Source: Actinomycetes bacterium (GTDB taxonomy: Bacteria > Actinomycetota > Acidimicrobiia > Spongiisociales > UBA5794). From it: a stretch of DNA of 56,554 nt. The notes under the pieces were generated by a model. That model saw nothing but the letters and a program-made list of their open reading frames with translations. It was not told the origin of the DNA and searched no databases. The stretch lies in NCBI GenBank assembly GCA_024638645.1, contig JAHEJX010000001.1, forward strand, positions 53,097 to 109,650, given 5' to 3'. Shown one piece after another: positions 33,404 to 44,925 of the stretch; the stretch's first letter is position 1; each line of letters starts with the position of its first letter. Both the position numbers and the translations under genes were made by a program.

Positions 33404-33785
33404 AGCCCAGATCGAGATCGCAGCCCCTGCCGACGAGGTATGGCGGCTACTGGCCGAATTCGAGTTCTGGCCTCGATGGGGACCAACCGTTCGGGCCGTC
33501 GAGAGCGCCGACTCCAGAGTCGGTCCTGGCGTCACCGGGCGCGTGCAGACGCCGCTGCGGCTGTGGCTTCCGTTTGAGATCATCAATGTGGCATCAGCGC
33601 GCTCTTGGGACTGGAAGGTGGCCGGAATCCAGGCCACGGGCCATGAGGTCTTCGCTCTCGATCGAAATCGATGCCGCGTCGTTTTCACGGCGCCGCGCTG
33701 GGCAGCTCCCTACCGCATGGTCCTAGCAGCCGGTCTGCGCCGGTTGAAGCGTCTTGCCGAGCAACGGCCACCCACTGAACAATGA
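33381..33785 (+). CDS. SRPBCC/polyketide-cyclase-like protein without a standard start
   Basis: The frame from 33381 encodes AQIEIAAPADEVWRLLAEFEFWPRWGPTV, the usual opening of a START/SRPBCC lipid-binding fold, and ends in GLRRLKRLAEQRP. Full-length homologues are ~140 residues. No ATG, GTG or TTG occurs at the right place; the first GTG, at 33543, would remove a third of the fold. CTG 33381 or CTG 33390, both within the end of glyA, could start it by translational coupling. It may also be a decaying gene. Ligand unknown. Confidence 0.5.
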   Translation: MVTLATPRAQIEIAAPADEVWRLLAEFEFWPRWGPTVRAVESADSRVGPGVTGRVQTPLRLWLPFEIINVASARSWDWKVAGIQATGHEVFALDRNRCRVVFTAPRWAAPYRMVLAAGLRRLKRLAEQRPPTEQ

Positions 33786-33916
33786 AACGTTGCGGGGCCG
33801 CCACAGCGGCACCCAGGTGCTTCGTAGTACGTTGTATGCCCACGAGGAACGTGTGGGGCTATTACCTCAGAGAGAGTTGCCTCCCGCAAACCGTTGTGGT
33901 TAAAGTGCCATCGTGA

Positions 33917-33938
33917 GCTTGTGAAACAAATCACAAGC
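33917..33938. promoter_or_regulatory. CRP/GlxR-type palindrome before the ATP synthase operon
   Basis: Arms GCTTGTGA and TCACAAGC are perfect inverted repeats separated by AACAAA. The core is TGTGA-N6-TCACA, the consensus of CRP-family regulators (GlxR in corynebacteria). It lies 13 bases before the start codon of the first atp gene, touching its ribosome site, so a bound regulator would more likely repress; it could instead act as an RNA hairpin. Confidence 0.55.
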
Positions 33939-33951
33939 AGGAATCACAACT

Positions 33952-34263
33952 ATGGGAGAGTCCGAAGAAGAAGTCCCCTCAGCAGGGGAAACGCCCGACT
34001 CCGCCGTCATGATGGGGGATTGGTCGGCGGCGGGAGGGTTCTTCAGCTCGATTCTTTCCGGTCTTCTGATCGGATTGGCCGCGGACTTCTTCCTGGGAAC
34101 GGAGCCGTGGCTCGTGATTGTCGGCGTGGTTGCCGGCTTTGTGATTGGGTTCTGGCGGATGATCGCTTTCTCCGATCGGATCCTCGAGCAAGCGAGCAAC
34201 CCTCGCCTGCGGCGGATCGCCAAAATGCGGCGAGAACTAGAAGATGAAGACGATGACACCTGA
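33952..34263 (+). CDS. AtpZ/AtpI-like two-helix protein
   Basis: 103 residues with an acidic N-terminus, two membrane helices (FFSSILSGLLIGLAADFFLG and WLVIVGVVAGFVIGFW) and a charged tail. This matches the small AtpZ/putative F0F1 assembly family found at the head of atp operons, proposed to help c-ring assembly or ion uptake. ATG 33952 is 10 bases after AGGA. It overlaps the next gene by 20 bases. Confidence 0.75.
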   Translation: MGESEEEVPSAGETPDSAVMMGDWSAAGGFFSSILSGLLIGLAADFFLGTEPWLVIVGVVAGFVIGFWRMIAFSDRILEQASNPRLRRIAKMRRELEDEDDDT

Positions 34264-34711
34264 AGAAGACCAACTCACGATCGACGAGGCTTACAACAAG
34301 CCGAGCGTCGTGGACACTGCCATCGAGGCGAAGATTGCCCGCAAGATGGTTTTACGAGTCTGGTGGCTCGGCCCGATCATCGTGGGCGCTGCCTGGGCCC
34401 TGCGAGGCGTCGACGGAGCTGTCGCAGCCGCTGTTGGTGTGGCAATCGTCGCCGTCAACTTCCTTGTCGCGGGGGAACTGCTTTCGCGAGCTGCGCGGGT
34501 TTCTCTTAAGGTCTATCATGCGGCCGCCTTGCTCGGGTTTTTCGTCCGGCTGGGCTTCATCACGCTTTCGATGTTGATAGTCGCGAGCCTGGTTGAGATT
34601 GATCGTCCTGCCATGGGCGTAGCGGCTGTCGTCGCATACATGGCGTTGTTGACGCTTGAGGCATGGGCCTTGATGAACGGTGAGCGAAGGGAGCTCGAGT
34701 GGAGTCGGTAA
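34244..34711 (+). CDS. atpI: ATP synthase subunit I-like membrane protein
   Basis: 155-residue protein with four hydrophobic segments after a 45-residue hydrophilic start, in the place and with the topology of AtpI, a non-essential assembly factor for the c-ring. Sequence likeness is weak, as usual for AtpI. It overlaps both the preceding gene and atpB (13 bases). The start could also be ATG 34253 (MTPEEDQ). Confidence 0.65.
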   Translation: MKTMTPEEDQLTIDEAYNKPSVVDTAIEAKIARKMVLRVWWLGPIIVGAAWALRGVDGAVAAAVGVAIVAVNFLVAGELLSRAARVSLKVYHAAALLGFFVRLGFITLSMLIVASLVEIDRPAMGVAAVVAYMALLTLEAWALMNGERRELEWSR

Positions 34712-35517
34712 TCCTCGCAGCAAGCGAGTGCGATGTTGAAGCAGAGATCATCTGCGCGCCAAGCGACGTTCTCGAGCTGTTCGAGTTCACCAAGCCGCTC
34801 TTCAGCATCGGTGGTTTCGACTTCACTCGCACGGTGTTTCTCATCTTCTTGGCGATGTTCATCGTCCTGGCGATCCTGTATTACGGGCTGCGCAAGGGCG
34901 AGAAGGTGCCCTCCAAGTTCGGGGCGGCGGTCGAATCCCTCGTCACGTTCGTGCGTGACGACATCGCAATCGGCATCATCGGCCCGGAGGGCATCAAGTA
35001 CGCCCCATATCTACTGACTGTCTTCACATTTGTGATCGTCGGAAACCTCTTTGAGGTGACGCCGCTGATCAACTTCCCAATCACCTCTCGGATGGCGATC
35101 CCGGCGTTCATAGCCGTGGTCACGTGGGTGATCTTCGTCATCGTTGGCTTCAAGAAGAACGGTCTGCACTACCTGACAGATCTTGTGTGGCCGAAGTCCG
35201 TGCCGCTCGCGCTGCGTTGGCTCGTGGGCATCATCGAGTTCGTTTCCACGTTCGTACTGCGCCCGATCACTCTCGCAGTCCGACTCTTTGCCAACCTCGT
35301 TGCCGGCCACTTGATGCTTTCACTGCTGCTGGCATCCGGATACATCTTTGTCACAGCTATTCCCGACGTGGGACTCAAGGGCTTCGTTGGGGTTGCTTGG
35401 TTCGTCTTCGGGCTTGGCATCTACTTGTTCGAGATCGTGGTGGCCGTACTGCAGGCGTACATCATCACGCTTCTCTCAGCGGTTTACGTACAAACATCTG
35501 TTCACCCAGAGCACTAG
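34699..35517 (+). CDS. atpB: ATP synthase F0 subunit a
   Basis: 272-residue membrane subunit forming the proton half-channels. The essential Arg is in ITLAVRLFANLVAGH, facing the c-ring carboxylate. Five to six helices follow an N-terminal outer segment; ALQAYIITLLSAVY-like sequence (VLQAYIITLLSAVYV) ends the last helix. GTG 34699 lies within the end of the upstream gene. Confidence 0.96.
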   Translation: MESVILAASECDVEAEIICAPSDVLELFEFTKPLFSIGGFDFTRTVFLIFLAMFIVLAILYYGLRKGEKVPSKFGAAVESLVTFVRDDIAIGIIGPEGIKYAPYLLTVFTFVIVGNLFEVTPLINFPITSRMAIPAFIAVVTWVIFVIVGFKKNGLHYLTDLVWPKSVPLALRWLVGIIEFVSTFVLRPITLAVRLFANLVAGHLMLSLLLASGYIFVTAIPDVGLKGFVGVAWFVFGLGIYLFEIVVAVLQAYIITLLSAVYVQTSVHPEH

Positions 35518-35748
<231 letters not shown>

Positions 35749-35758
35749 GAGCAGCGTT

Positions 35759-36319
35759 ATGTTTGCAAGCGCATTGCCGGTGTTCCTGGCAGCCTCCGAG
35801 GGAGCAGAGGAGAGCAGCGGCATCGACCTGCTGCTGCCAGCCACTTCCGAGTTGGTTGCCGGGATCCTCGCTTTCGTCATCATCTACATCATGGCGTGGA
35901 AGTGGGTCTTCCCCCAGATCACGAAGACGCTCGAGAACAGGCAGGCTGCCATCAAGGCCGACTACGAGGCGGCTGAAGCTGCCAAGGTCGAGGCGGAAAG
36001 CCTGAAGAACGACTACCAAGCCCAGCTGGCCCAGGCCCGTGATGAGGCAAGCCGCATCGTCGAAGAAGCACGCCAGGCAGGCGAATCGGTTCGCGCCGAT
36101 GTCGTGGCCCGTGCCGAGACCGAGGCCACCGCCATCAAGGAGCGAGCCACCGCCGACATGTCTGGCGAGCGGGATCGAGTCGCCGCCGGTCTCAAGCGTG
36201 AGGTCGCAGACCTGTCGCTCGACGTCGCGGAGAAGGTGCTCGGCACCAGCCTCGACCGCGGTGCCCAGCAGGCACTGGTCAATCAGTACATCGACGAGCT
36301 CGGAGGGCTCGGAAGCTGA
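35759..36319 (+). CDS. atpF: ATP synthase F0 subunit b
   Basis: 186-residue stator subunit: one membrane helix (about residues 29-47, SELVAGILAFVIIYIMAW), then a long charged coiled coil and an end DVAEKVLGTSLDRGAQQALVNQYIDEL. It is a single normal b, not the b-delta fusion that mycobacteria carry in addition. Confidence 0.94.
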   Translation: MFASALPVFLAASEGAEESSGIDLLLPATSELVAGILAFVIIYIMAWKWVFPQITKTLENRQAAIKADYEAAEAAKVEAESLKNDYQAQLAQARDEASRIVEEARQAGESVRADVVARAETEATAIKERATADMSGERDRVAAGLKREVADLSLDVAEKVLGTSLDRGAQQALVNQYIDELGGLGS

Positions 36320-36322
36320 CAC

Positions 36323-36865
36323 ATGGATGACACGACACACACACGGGTCCTAGACGGATACGCCACCGGGCTGCTGGCAATCGCCGGCGCCGAGGGAGAT
36401 GCCAACGAGCTCGCCAACGAGCTGTTTGCTATCGGGCGTGCAATCGATGGATCTGACGAATTGAGGGACACAGTTACCGATGTCCGCGTGCCCGTCGAAC
36501 GCAAGCAGAATCTGCTTGCCGACGTCCTCGACGGCCGCGCTTCGAGCGTTGCTATTGCTCTGGTGAACATGCTCGTGGGCGCCGGGAAGTCCCGGGACAT
36601 AACTGAGGTTGGCCGTCTGATGATCGACAAGGCTGCCAAGAGCCAGGAGCTGACCGTCGCTGAGGTGCGGTCTGCCATCGATCTCGATGAAGCCACCATC
36701 GTTCGCCTCGAAGAGAAGCTTGCCGGAGCGACCGGCAAGCGGATCAAGGCAAACGTGATCGTTGATCCCAAAGTCGTCGGCGGGTTGGTCGCCAAGGTCG
36801 GAGACACGGTATTTGACGGGTCGGTTGCCAGCCGACTCCAGGAACTGCGAGAGGCATGGGCATAG
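36323..36865 (+). CDS. atpH: ATP synthase F1 subunit delta
   Basis: 180-residue stator subunit joining b to the alpha3beta3 head. It has an N-terminal helical domain (VLDGYATGLLAIAGAEGD) and the C-terminal DPKVVGGLVAKVGDTVFDGSVASRLQEL signature. Normal length, 3 bases after atpF. Confidence 0.95.
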   Translation: MDDTTHTRVLDGYATGLLAIAGAEGDANELANELFAIGRAIDGSDELRDTVTDVRVPVERKQNLLADVLDGRASSVAIALVNMLVGAGKSRDITEVGRLMIDKAAKSQELTVAEVRSAIDLDEATIVRLEEKLAGATGKRIKANVIVDPKVVGGLVAKVGDTVFDGSVASRLQELREAWA

Positions 36866-36868
36866 CAA

Positions 36869-38386
36869 ATGGCTGAACTGACCCTTGATCCCGGAGATAT
36901 CACCGCAGCGCTGAAGCGCAATCTCGGTGACTGGTCTCCATCAATCGAAAGTGAGACCGTCGGCTATGTGGCTTCGGTCGGTGACGGTGTGGCCCGGGTT
37001 ACGGGTCTGCCGAACGCGATGGCTTCGGAGCTCCTCGAGTTCCATGGGGGACTGCTCGGCGTAGCGCTGAACCTCGACGAGGACTCCATTGGCGCCGTCA
37101 TCATGGGCGACTCTGCTGAGATCGAAGAGGGCGACGAAGTCCGAGCGACGGGCCGCGTCTTGTCCGTACCGGTGGGTGACGAGATGCTCGGCCGCGTGGT
37201 CGACCCGCTTGGCAACCCGATGGACGGCAAAGGCCCGATCGATGCGACTGAGCGGCGCTTGCTCGAGGTGCAGGCGCCGTCCGTCGTGCAGCGCCAGCCC
37301 GTCCACGAGCCGCTGCAGACAGGCATCAAGGCTATCGACGCCATGACACCGATCGGCCGTGGACAGCGCCAGCTGATCATCGGTGATCGACAGACCGGTA
37401 AGACTGCGGTTGTCGTTGACACGATCCTCAATCAGAAGACAACCGGCGTGAAGTGTGTGTACGTGGCAATCGGACAGAAAGCTTCAACTGTTGCCGAAGT
37501 TGCCGCAGTACTCGAAGAAGCCGGCGCCATGGACTACACAGTCATCGTCAATGCGCCGGCGTCCGCTGCGGCTGCTTTGCAGATGTACGCCCCGTATTCC
37601 GGTTCGGCGATCGGCCAGTACTGGATGTACAAGGGCGAGCACGCGCTGATCATCTTCGACGACCTCTCGAAGCAGGCCGTTGCATATCGCGAGATTTCGC
37701 TGTTGCTGCGACGCCCTCCTGGTCGTGAGGCCTATCCCGGCGATGTGTTCTATCTGCACAGCCGCCTGCTCGAGCGCTGCGCCAAGCTCTCCGACGAGCT
37801 CGGCGCAGGTTCCATGACGGGCCTACCGATCATCGAGACCAAGGCCAACGACGTTTCGGCCTACATCCCGACCAACGTGATCTCGATCACAGACGGTCAG
37901 ATCTTCCTCGAGACCGACCTGTTCTTTTCGGGTATCCGCCCGGCCATCAACGCAGGTATTTCGGTATCCCGGGTCGGTGGTAACGCCCAGATCAGCGCCA
38001 TGAAGAAGGTGGCGGGACCGCTGCGACTGAACCTGGCACAGTTCCGCGAGCTCGAAGCTTTCGCCGAGTTCGGTTCTGAGCTCGACGCCGCCTCGCTGGC
38101 TCAGCTCGAGCGTGGTCGCCGCGTCGTCGAGGTCCTCAAGCAGGGCCAGTTTGCGCCGGTCCCGGTTGAGGAGCAGGTTGCCGCCATCTTTGCCGTGACC
38201 GAGGGTCACATGGATGACGTCGACGTGAGCGCCATCCCCAGGTTCGAGAAGGGCTTGCTCGAGTTCATGCGAACTCGGTTTAGCGGCCTTCTCAGCCAGA
38301 TTGCCGACACCGGACAGCTTCCGGCTGACGAACTGATAGCAGCCATCGCCGACTACAAGGCAACCTCCGGCGCCGGCGCCGAATGA
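36869..38386 (+). CDS. atpA: ATP synthase F1 subunit alpha
   Basis: 505-residue non-catalytic nucleotide-binding subunit. Walker A is GDRQTGKTA at about residue 172, with [26 protein letters not shown] and the Arg-finger region [25 protein letters not shown] sequence (ISVSRVGG). Starts 3 bases after atpH. Confidence 0.97.
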   Translation: MAELTLDPGDITAALKRNLGDWSPSIESETVGYVASVGDGVARVTGLPNAMASELLEFHGGLLGVALNLDEDSIGAVIMGDSAEIEEGDEVRATGRVLSVPVGDEMLGRVVDPLGNPMDGKGPIDATERRLLEVQAPSVVQRQPVHEPLQTGIKAIDAMTPIGRGQRQLIIGDRQTGKTAVVVDTILNQKTTGVKCVYVAIGQKASTVAEVAAVLEEAGAMDYTVIVNAPASAAAALQMYAPYSGSAIGQYWMYKGEHALIIFDDLSKQAVAYREISLLLRRPPGREAYPGDVFYLHSRLLERCAKLSDELGAGSMTGLPIIETKANDVSAYIPTNVISITDGQIFLETDLFFSGIRPAINAGISVSRVGGNAQISAMKKVAGPLRLNLAQFRELEAFAEFGSELDAASLAQLERGRRVVEVLKQGQFAPVPVEEQVAAIFAVTEGHMDDVDVSAIPRFEKGLLEFMRTRFSGLLSQIADTGQLPADELIAAIADYKATSGAGAE

Positions 38387-38424
38387 TGGCGCATCGGACG
38401 GAGCGTTAGGAGAGTTACGAAAGC

Positions 38425-40758
<2,334 letters not shown>

Positions 40759-40759
<1 letters not shown>

Positions 40760-41094
40760 TGGGCAAGCCATTCAACGTCGACGTCGTCACTCCCGAGGCT
40801 GTCATATGGCAGGGCGAGGCCGACTTCGTTGCGGCACGCACCACGGAGGGTGAGATCGGCATCCTCGCCGACCACGAGCCAACGATGGGAGCCCTCTCTG
40901 CGGGGGCAGTCGTGGTCAACGCAACCGATGGCTCGACGATCACGGTGGGTGTCAACGGAGGCTTCCTCCAGGTGTTCCACAACCAAGTGACGCTGCTGAC
41001 CGACCGCGCCGAACTCACAGAGGGCGGCAAGGAAGAAGCTCTGCGGCTCGCAGAACAACTGGGTAGCGAGGAAGACAACGGCGGCGCCGAGTAG
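40759..41094 (+). CDS. atpC: ATP synthase F1 subunit epsilon, short C-terminal domain
   Basis: 111 residues. The beta-sandwich (VVTPEAVIWQGEADFVAARTTEGEIGILADH) is complete, but only one short acidic helix follows; usual length is 120-139 with two helices. The two-helix C-domain inhibits ATP hydrolysis in several bacteria, so inhibition may be weakened here. Its ATG overlaps the atpD stop (TGATG). Confidence 0.93.
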
Positions 41095-41324
41095 TCAGTA
41101 GTTGGTAGCCAAGATTCGGATCTGAACGGGCCCCTAGTGGCCGGCGCCTGCATGCGATACCGAAAGCGACCAACCGCTCGGGATCCGCACGATGTGGGTG
41201 TATGGCTGTGGCAGGGAGACACCTTGGCAGCGGCGCCGGCTCGAGGATTCGTGATGTTGGACGCTGTAGTCCGGCTCCTGGTGGCGTCGAATCGGGGCGT
41301 TGCGAATGCCAGGCTCTTGGCGTC

Positions 41325-41789
41325 CTAAACCGGCCTGAGCTTCTTGCCGTTCTCATCACCGTTGAGCGCTGCGGCGAATTCCTCGACCTGCCGCGGCAGT
41401 CCACGTCCGATTGCCTCAGCAATGATCGGGAAGAACATGGATGCAAGCGCTCCCTTCGAAGCCACTTCGAGAGTCACCACCAGCGATGGCGAATCGTCTT
41501 CGGCTATGTCTGCAATCAAGGCTCCGCTCAACTCGTTGCTTTCGAGATGTAGCTTCATGTGATGCGGCGCTGCTGCGACCGCGACTCTGGCAGAACCCTC
41601 GTACTTGGTGGGACCGACGTGGGCACTCCAACGAAAACCCTGGAGGTCGCCCCCCTCATCGTGGGCGGCATCCCATACGTCATCGACGGGGCCGATGCCT
41701 GACCAGGTGGATGCGTGCTGCAGCGCCTCCCACACAGCGATGGCGGGCCTAGAAAGCGGCGCATTGTGGCTAAATGAGGCTCGTGGCAC
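41325..41789 (-). CDS. SRPBCC (CoxG/START-like) family protein
   Basis: 154-residue protein with the START-like opening SRPAIAVWEALQHASTWSGIG, a central FRWSAHVGPTKYEGSARV and a final amphipathic helix (AIGRGLPRQVEEFAAALNG). The fold binds hydrophobic ligands; the role is unknown. GTG 41789 (MPRASFSHNAPLSRP) is selected; the frame runs 31 codons further into the promoter area of the next gene. Confidence 0.7.
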   Translation of the reverse strand: MPRASFSHNAPLSRPAIAVWEALQHASTWSGIGPVDDVWDAAHDEGGDLQGFRWSAHVGPTKYEGSARVAVAAAPHHMKLHLESNELSGALIADIAEDDSPSLVVTLEVASKGALASMFFPIIAEAIGRGLPRQVEEFAAALNGDENGKKLRPV

Positions 41790-41875
41790 GACAGCGAGGC
41801 TAGCCGCGCTCGATTTCGACCGTTCGTATCTTTTGCACCTCGTTAACACCTGACAGCGCAAGAACGTTGTAATCT

Positions 41876-43171
41876 GTGCCAACTCATATGCGTGGTCGAT
41901 TTCTCCTCATAACCCTCGTCGGTGACGTCGCGGCCTTGGTCCTCGGCTTTGTCGCTGCGTCCGCACTCGTCTTTGGAACTGCGGCGCCTTGGGACGCACC
42001 CGTACCGACCGGCGAATCACTCTGGCCCCTCATGGGGATGCTCGGGGCCGGAGCTTTGCTCGGCTCATACATGAGCCTGCGTATGTGGCTCCAGACAACT
42101 CCGCGAGCCTCCTACGGGCGGGCGCTCACGATTGTCGGAATCGCAGCAGCTTTCACGGCTGTCGGAGTTGTGATCGGCCGTGTGTATTGGTCACGACCCT
42201 TCCTCGCCGTGGCGCTCAGCAGCTGGCTACTCGGGGCGCTTGCATTGCGTGCGTTGCGGCGTCGTCGACCGTGGACTGAGCGTGTGGTGCTTGTCACTGC
42301 TGAAAAGGGGCTTGTCGACGATCTGCGCCTCTCGCCCCACCTCGACGTGGACGGCGTCTTCGACCCGGCGGGGGAGAAGCCGGACGGACCGCTCGATTTC
42401 GCGTCGACGCTCGTCGTCGACCTTCGTCCGGTCATGTCCGAAGCCATGGCTCAGTTCGTCGCCTCGTCCAACCTGGCCGGAGTCAACCTTCGCTCCCTGT
42501 CCTCCGTCTACGAGGAGCACACCGGGCGCCTCCCGATGGTGCACCTCGCCGAAGGCTGGGAGTTGTCGGCTCCTGTGTCGCGGAACCAGTACGCCGACTT
42601 CAAACGGACGATCGATTTTGTGCTCACGATCCTGACAGGACCGTTGTGGCTGTTGCTCGCCGGCCTGATCTGGGTAGCAGTGAAGCTGGACTCACGTGGA
42701 CCTGCCATCTACACCCAGGAGCGTGTCGGCCACGATGGCTCCACATTTACGCTCTACAAGTTCCGCACAATGGTGACGGATGCCGAGGCCAACGGCCCCC
42801 AGTTCGCTTCGGCTGAAGACGACCGACTGACGCGAGTCGGCCGCTATCTGCGCCGGATCCGCCTCGACGAGATTCCCCAGCTATGGAACGTGCTCAAAGG
42901 CGATCTGTCACTCGTCGGCCCTCGCCCGGAGCGGCCTGTATGGACCGAGCAGTTCGAAGAGACCATTCCGTTCTACGGGTACCGCCATCTCATTCGTCCC
43001 GGCGTGACCGGTTGGGCGCAGGTCAATTACGGGTATGCCGATGACGAGGCCGACACCGTCGAGAAACTCACGTTCGACCTCTATTACGTCAAACACATGA
43101 GCCTGTGGCTGGACCTACGCATTCTCGGGTCCAGCATGTGGACAGTGTTGTCAGGCTTCGGCGCAAGGTAA
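41876..43171 (+). CDS. Polyprenyl-phosphate sugar-1-phosphate transferase (WbaP/PglC-like)
   Basis: 431-residue initiating enzyme for surface polysaccharide synthesis, moving a sugar phosphate to a lipid carrier. Four N-terminal helices are followed by a variable domain. The conserved transferase domain has KRTIDFVLTILTGPLWLLL, GPAIYTQERVGHDG, LYKFRTMVTDAE, RRIRLDEIPQLWNVLKGDLSLVGPRPE and RPGVTGWAQVNYGY. Start is GTG 41876 or ATG 41888. Two GT2 genes 4-6 kb further on fit the same pathway. Confidence 0.92.
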   Translation: MPTHMRGRFLLITLVGDVAALVLGFVAASALVFGTAAPWDAPVPTGESLWPLMGMLGAGALLGSYMSLRMWLQTTPRASYGRALTIVGIAAAFTAVGVVIGRVYWSRPFLAVALSSWLLGALALRALRRRRPWTERVVLVTAEKGLVDDLRLSPHLDVDGVFDPAGEKPDGPLDFASTLVVDLRPVMSEAMAQFVASSNLAGVNLRSLSSVYEEHTGRLPMVHLAEGWELSAPVSRNQYADFKRTIDFVLTILTGPLWLLLAGLIWVAVKLDSRGPAIYTQERVGHDGSTFTLYKFRTMVTDAEANGPQFASAEDDRLTRVGRYLRRIRLDEIPQLWNVLKGDLSLVGPRPERPVWTEQFEETIPFYGYRHLIRPGVTGWAQVNYGYADDEADTVEKLTFDLYYVKHMSLWLDLRILGSSMWTVLSGFGAR

Positions 43172-43195
43172 GTCGGGAAGCGGAGCTTCCTGACC

Positions 43196-43218
43196 TTATC
43201 CGGTATCCGGTATCCAGG
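43196..43218. repeat. Intergenic heptanucleotide repeat, copy 7
   Basis: Units TATCCGG-TATCCGG-TATCC follow the sugar transferase stop in the gap before the convergent MFS gene. Confidence 0.75.
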
Positions 43219-43305
43219 GTGCCGTGATCCAAGCTTCCGGAGCATCACATGCTTACGCGCAAATCCCATGAACGGCACGAACTACCGGATATGGGAATCG
43301 GTTGT

Positions 43306-44637
43306 TCAGGCCCTCTGCAGCTCCCTGGAGTCGTCCTGTTGATCACGTTCAAACAAATGCGCATTGTGCAGGAACCCGTGAACACTGAACGGTCGTTGCG
43401 CTTCGTCGCGATGGGGCGGGAAGACCAAGAACGAGGCGATGGCGCCGAGCATGCACAAGACACCTGCGATGGAGAAAGCAAGTGGGAAGTTGCCGGCATC
43501 GCCGAGCCATCCGCCCAGAATCGGGAAGATGATGCCACCCGCTCCGTAGGCCAGGAATACCCACGGATAATTCTTGCCGACGGCCCCGTTGCCGAACTCG
43601 TCGGCAGTGAGCGCAGGGAAGAGGGCAAAATTGCCACCGAAGTTGAATCCGATCAGTGCCGCGAAGAGATAGAGCGTGTACTCGTTGCCTGCCATCGAAG
43701 TGAAGAGCAGTAGCAAGAGGCCCTGGCTAGCGGCCATGGTCACGACGGATACCTTGCGGCCGAGCTTGTCGCCGAGGACGCCCCAAGCGAGGCGGCCGAC
43801 GCCGTTGGCGATGCTGAAGAACACTGCCATTGCGGTGCCGGCGATCGCATCCGCCCGGTCCAGGGCGAACCCGTTCTCCACAAGCGCTTCAGTCGGATAG
43901 AGCTTCATCAGTCCGATGGCCATGAGGCCCGCCCCGGCGCTGACGAGGAAGGTCAATGAGATGAGGTGGAACTGTGGAGTGCGCAGCATCTGGCGCGGCG
44001 TGAAGTCCTCAGCGCCTTCGCCGAGGGCCTCCGGCGCTTCATAGCCGGCCGGGGCCCACCCGGCCGGGGGCATGGTCATCCACATGCTGCCGAGAACTAC
44101 GAATACGGCGAATGCCACGCCGTAGATGGCGAATGTGGAACCGAGACCGAGCGAATCGATGAGCCCGCCCCAGGAACCGGCTAGCTTGACCCATCCCATC
44201 GCACCGAAGCCGAAACCGGCGACCGCGACGCCTGTGATCATTCCCTTGTGGTCAGGGAACCAACGCATTCCCACTGCGATCGGGACGACGTACGCCAGTC
44301 CAATACCCGCACCACCCACCAATCCGACGCCAAGCAGAACAAGTCCGAAGTTGGTGCCGCCGAGCGGGCTTGCGATGAGATAACCGAGTCCCAACGTGAG
44401 CCCGCCGAGCAATGCCAGCCGTCGGGGGCCCCAGTCGGTGAGTTTGCGGCCCGCCAGAACCATGACCACGGCGAACGTGGCGAGACCCACCGAAAAGACG
44501 ATCTGCGTATCGAGTTTCGACCAGCCTGCCGCTTTCAGCTCGGGGGTGAAGACCGACCACGCGTATATGGCCCCGAGGCACAGCTGGATCAACAGAGCGC
44601 CGACGGCGACGCGCCACCGGCTTGCCAAAACGGACAA
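43306..44637 (-). CDS. MFS transporter, oxalate/formate antiporter (OFA) family-like
   Basis: 443-residue transporter with 12 predicted helices. The opening VGALLIQLCLGAIYAWSVFTPEL is typical of OFA members, followed by the MFS motif GRKLTDWGPRRLALLGG and RWFPDHKGMITGVAVAGFGFGA. OFA proteins exchange or take up small carboxylates; the substrate here is not determined. TTG 44637 follows AAGGAGAG. A 290-base gap lies upstream, with no clear operator. Confidence 0.85.
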   Translation of the reverse strand: MSVLASRWRVAVGALLIQLCLGAIYAWSVFTPELKAAGWSKLDTQIVFSVGLATFAVVMVLAGRKLTDWGPRRLALLGGLTLGLGYLIASPLGGTNFGLVLLGVGLVGGAGIGLAYVVPIAVGMRWFPDHKGMITGVAVAGFGFGAMGWVKLAGSWGGLIDSLGLGSTFAIYGVAFAVFVVLGSMWMTMPPAGWAPAGYEAPEALGEGAEDFTPRQMLRTPQFHLISLTFLVSAGAGLMAIGLMKLYPTEALVENGFALDRADAIAGTAMAVFFSIANGVGRLAWGVLGDKLGRKVSVVTMAASQGLLLLLFTSMAGNEYTLYLFAALIGFNFGGNFALFPALTADEFGNGAVGKNYPWVFLAYGAGGIIFPILGGWLGDAGNFPLAFSIAGVLCMLGAIASFLVFPPHRDEAQRPFSVHGFLHNAHLFERDQQDDSRELQRA

Positions 44638-44898
44638 CGAAACACTCTCCTTGTGAGCTCACCATCGTTATATGCCCACTTGACCAGGCGCGTTAGAGGC
44701 GAAATTGGCCCCCAGCTGGACAAAATGCCCGAGGTGAGTCTCGATCGAATCAGGATCGATCGAGGGCCGAGGTGCCACTTGGTCGGCACCGCGTAGCTAT
44801 GCGCCCTTGCGGCCGCGCCTGTCGCTCGCTTCGATGCGACGGGGACTAAGGATCGTTCCGCTCGCGATCCCCTCAGCTTCCGGCCGACACCTCCCTGA

Positions 44899-44924
44899 TT
44901 CGAGCAAATCCTGATTTGCTCGAA
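44899..44924 (-). terminator. Perfect hairpin after the RraB-like gene
   Basis: Arms TTCGAGCAAATC and GATTTGCTCGAA pair over 12 bp with a 2-base loop, ending 1 base from the stop of the minus-strand gene. No T run follows, so it may stabilise the mRNA end or terminate without a U tract. Confidence 0.5.
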
Positions 44925-44925
44925 A

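Noticed and set aside
41095..41324. Possible 63-residue gene after atpC (GTG 41137 to 41328)
   Set aside because: No family likeness, no good ribosome site and ordinary composition for a random frame; the stretch also begins with a weak trace of the heptamer repeat. I see nothing certain in these 230 bases.
44654..44664. Short palindrome GTGAGCTCAC before the MFS gene as a CRP-type site
   Set aside because: The half-sites are only 2 bases apart, not 6; it overlaps the ribosome-site area and is short enough to occur by chance.
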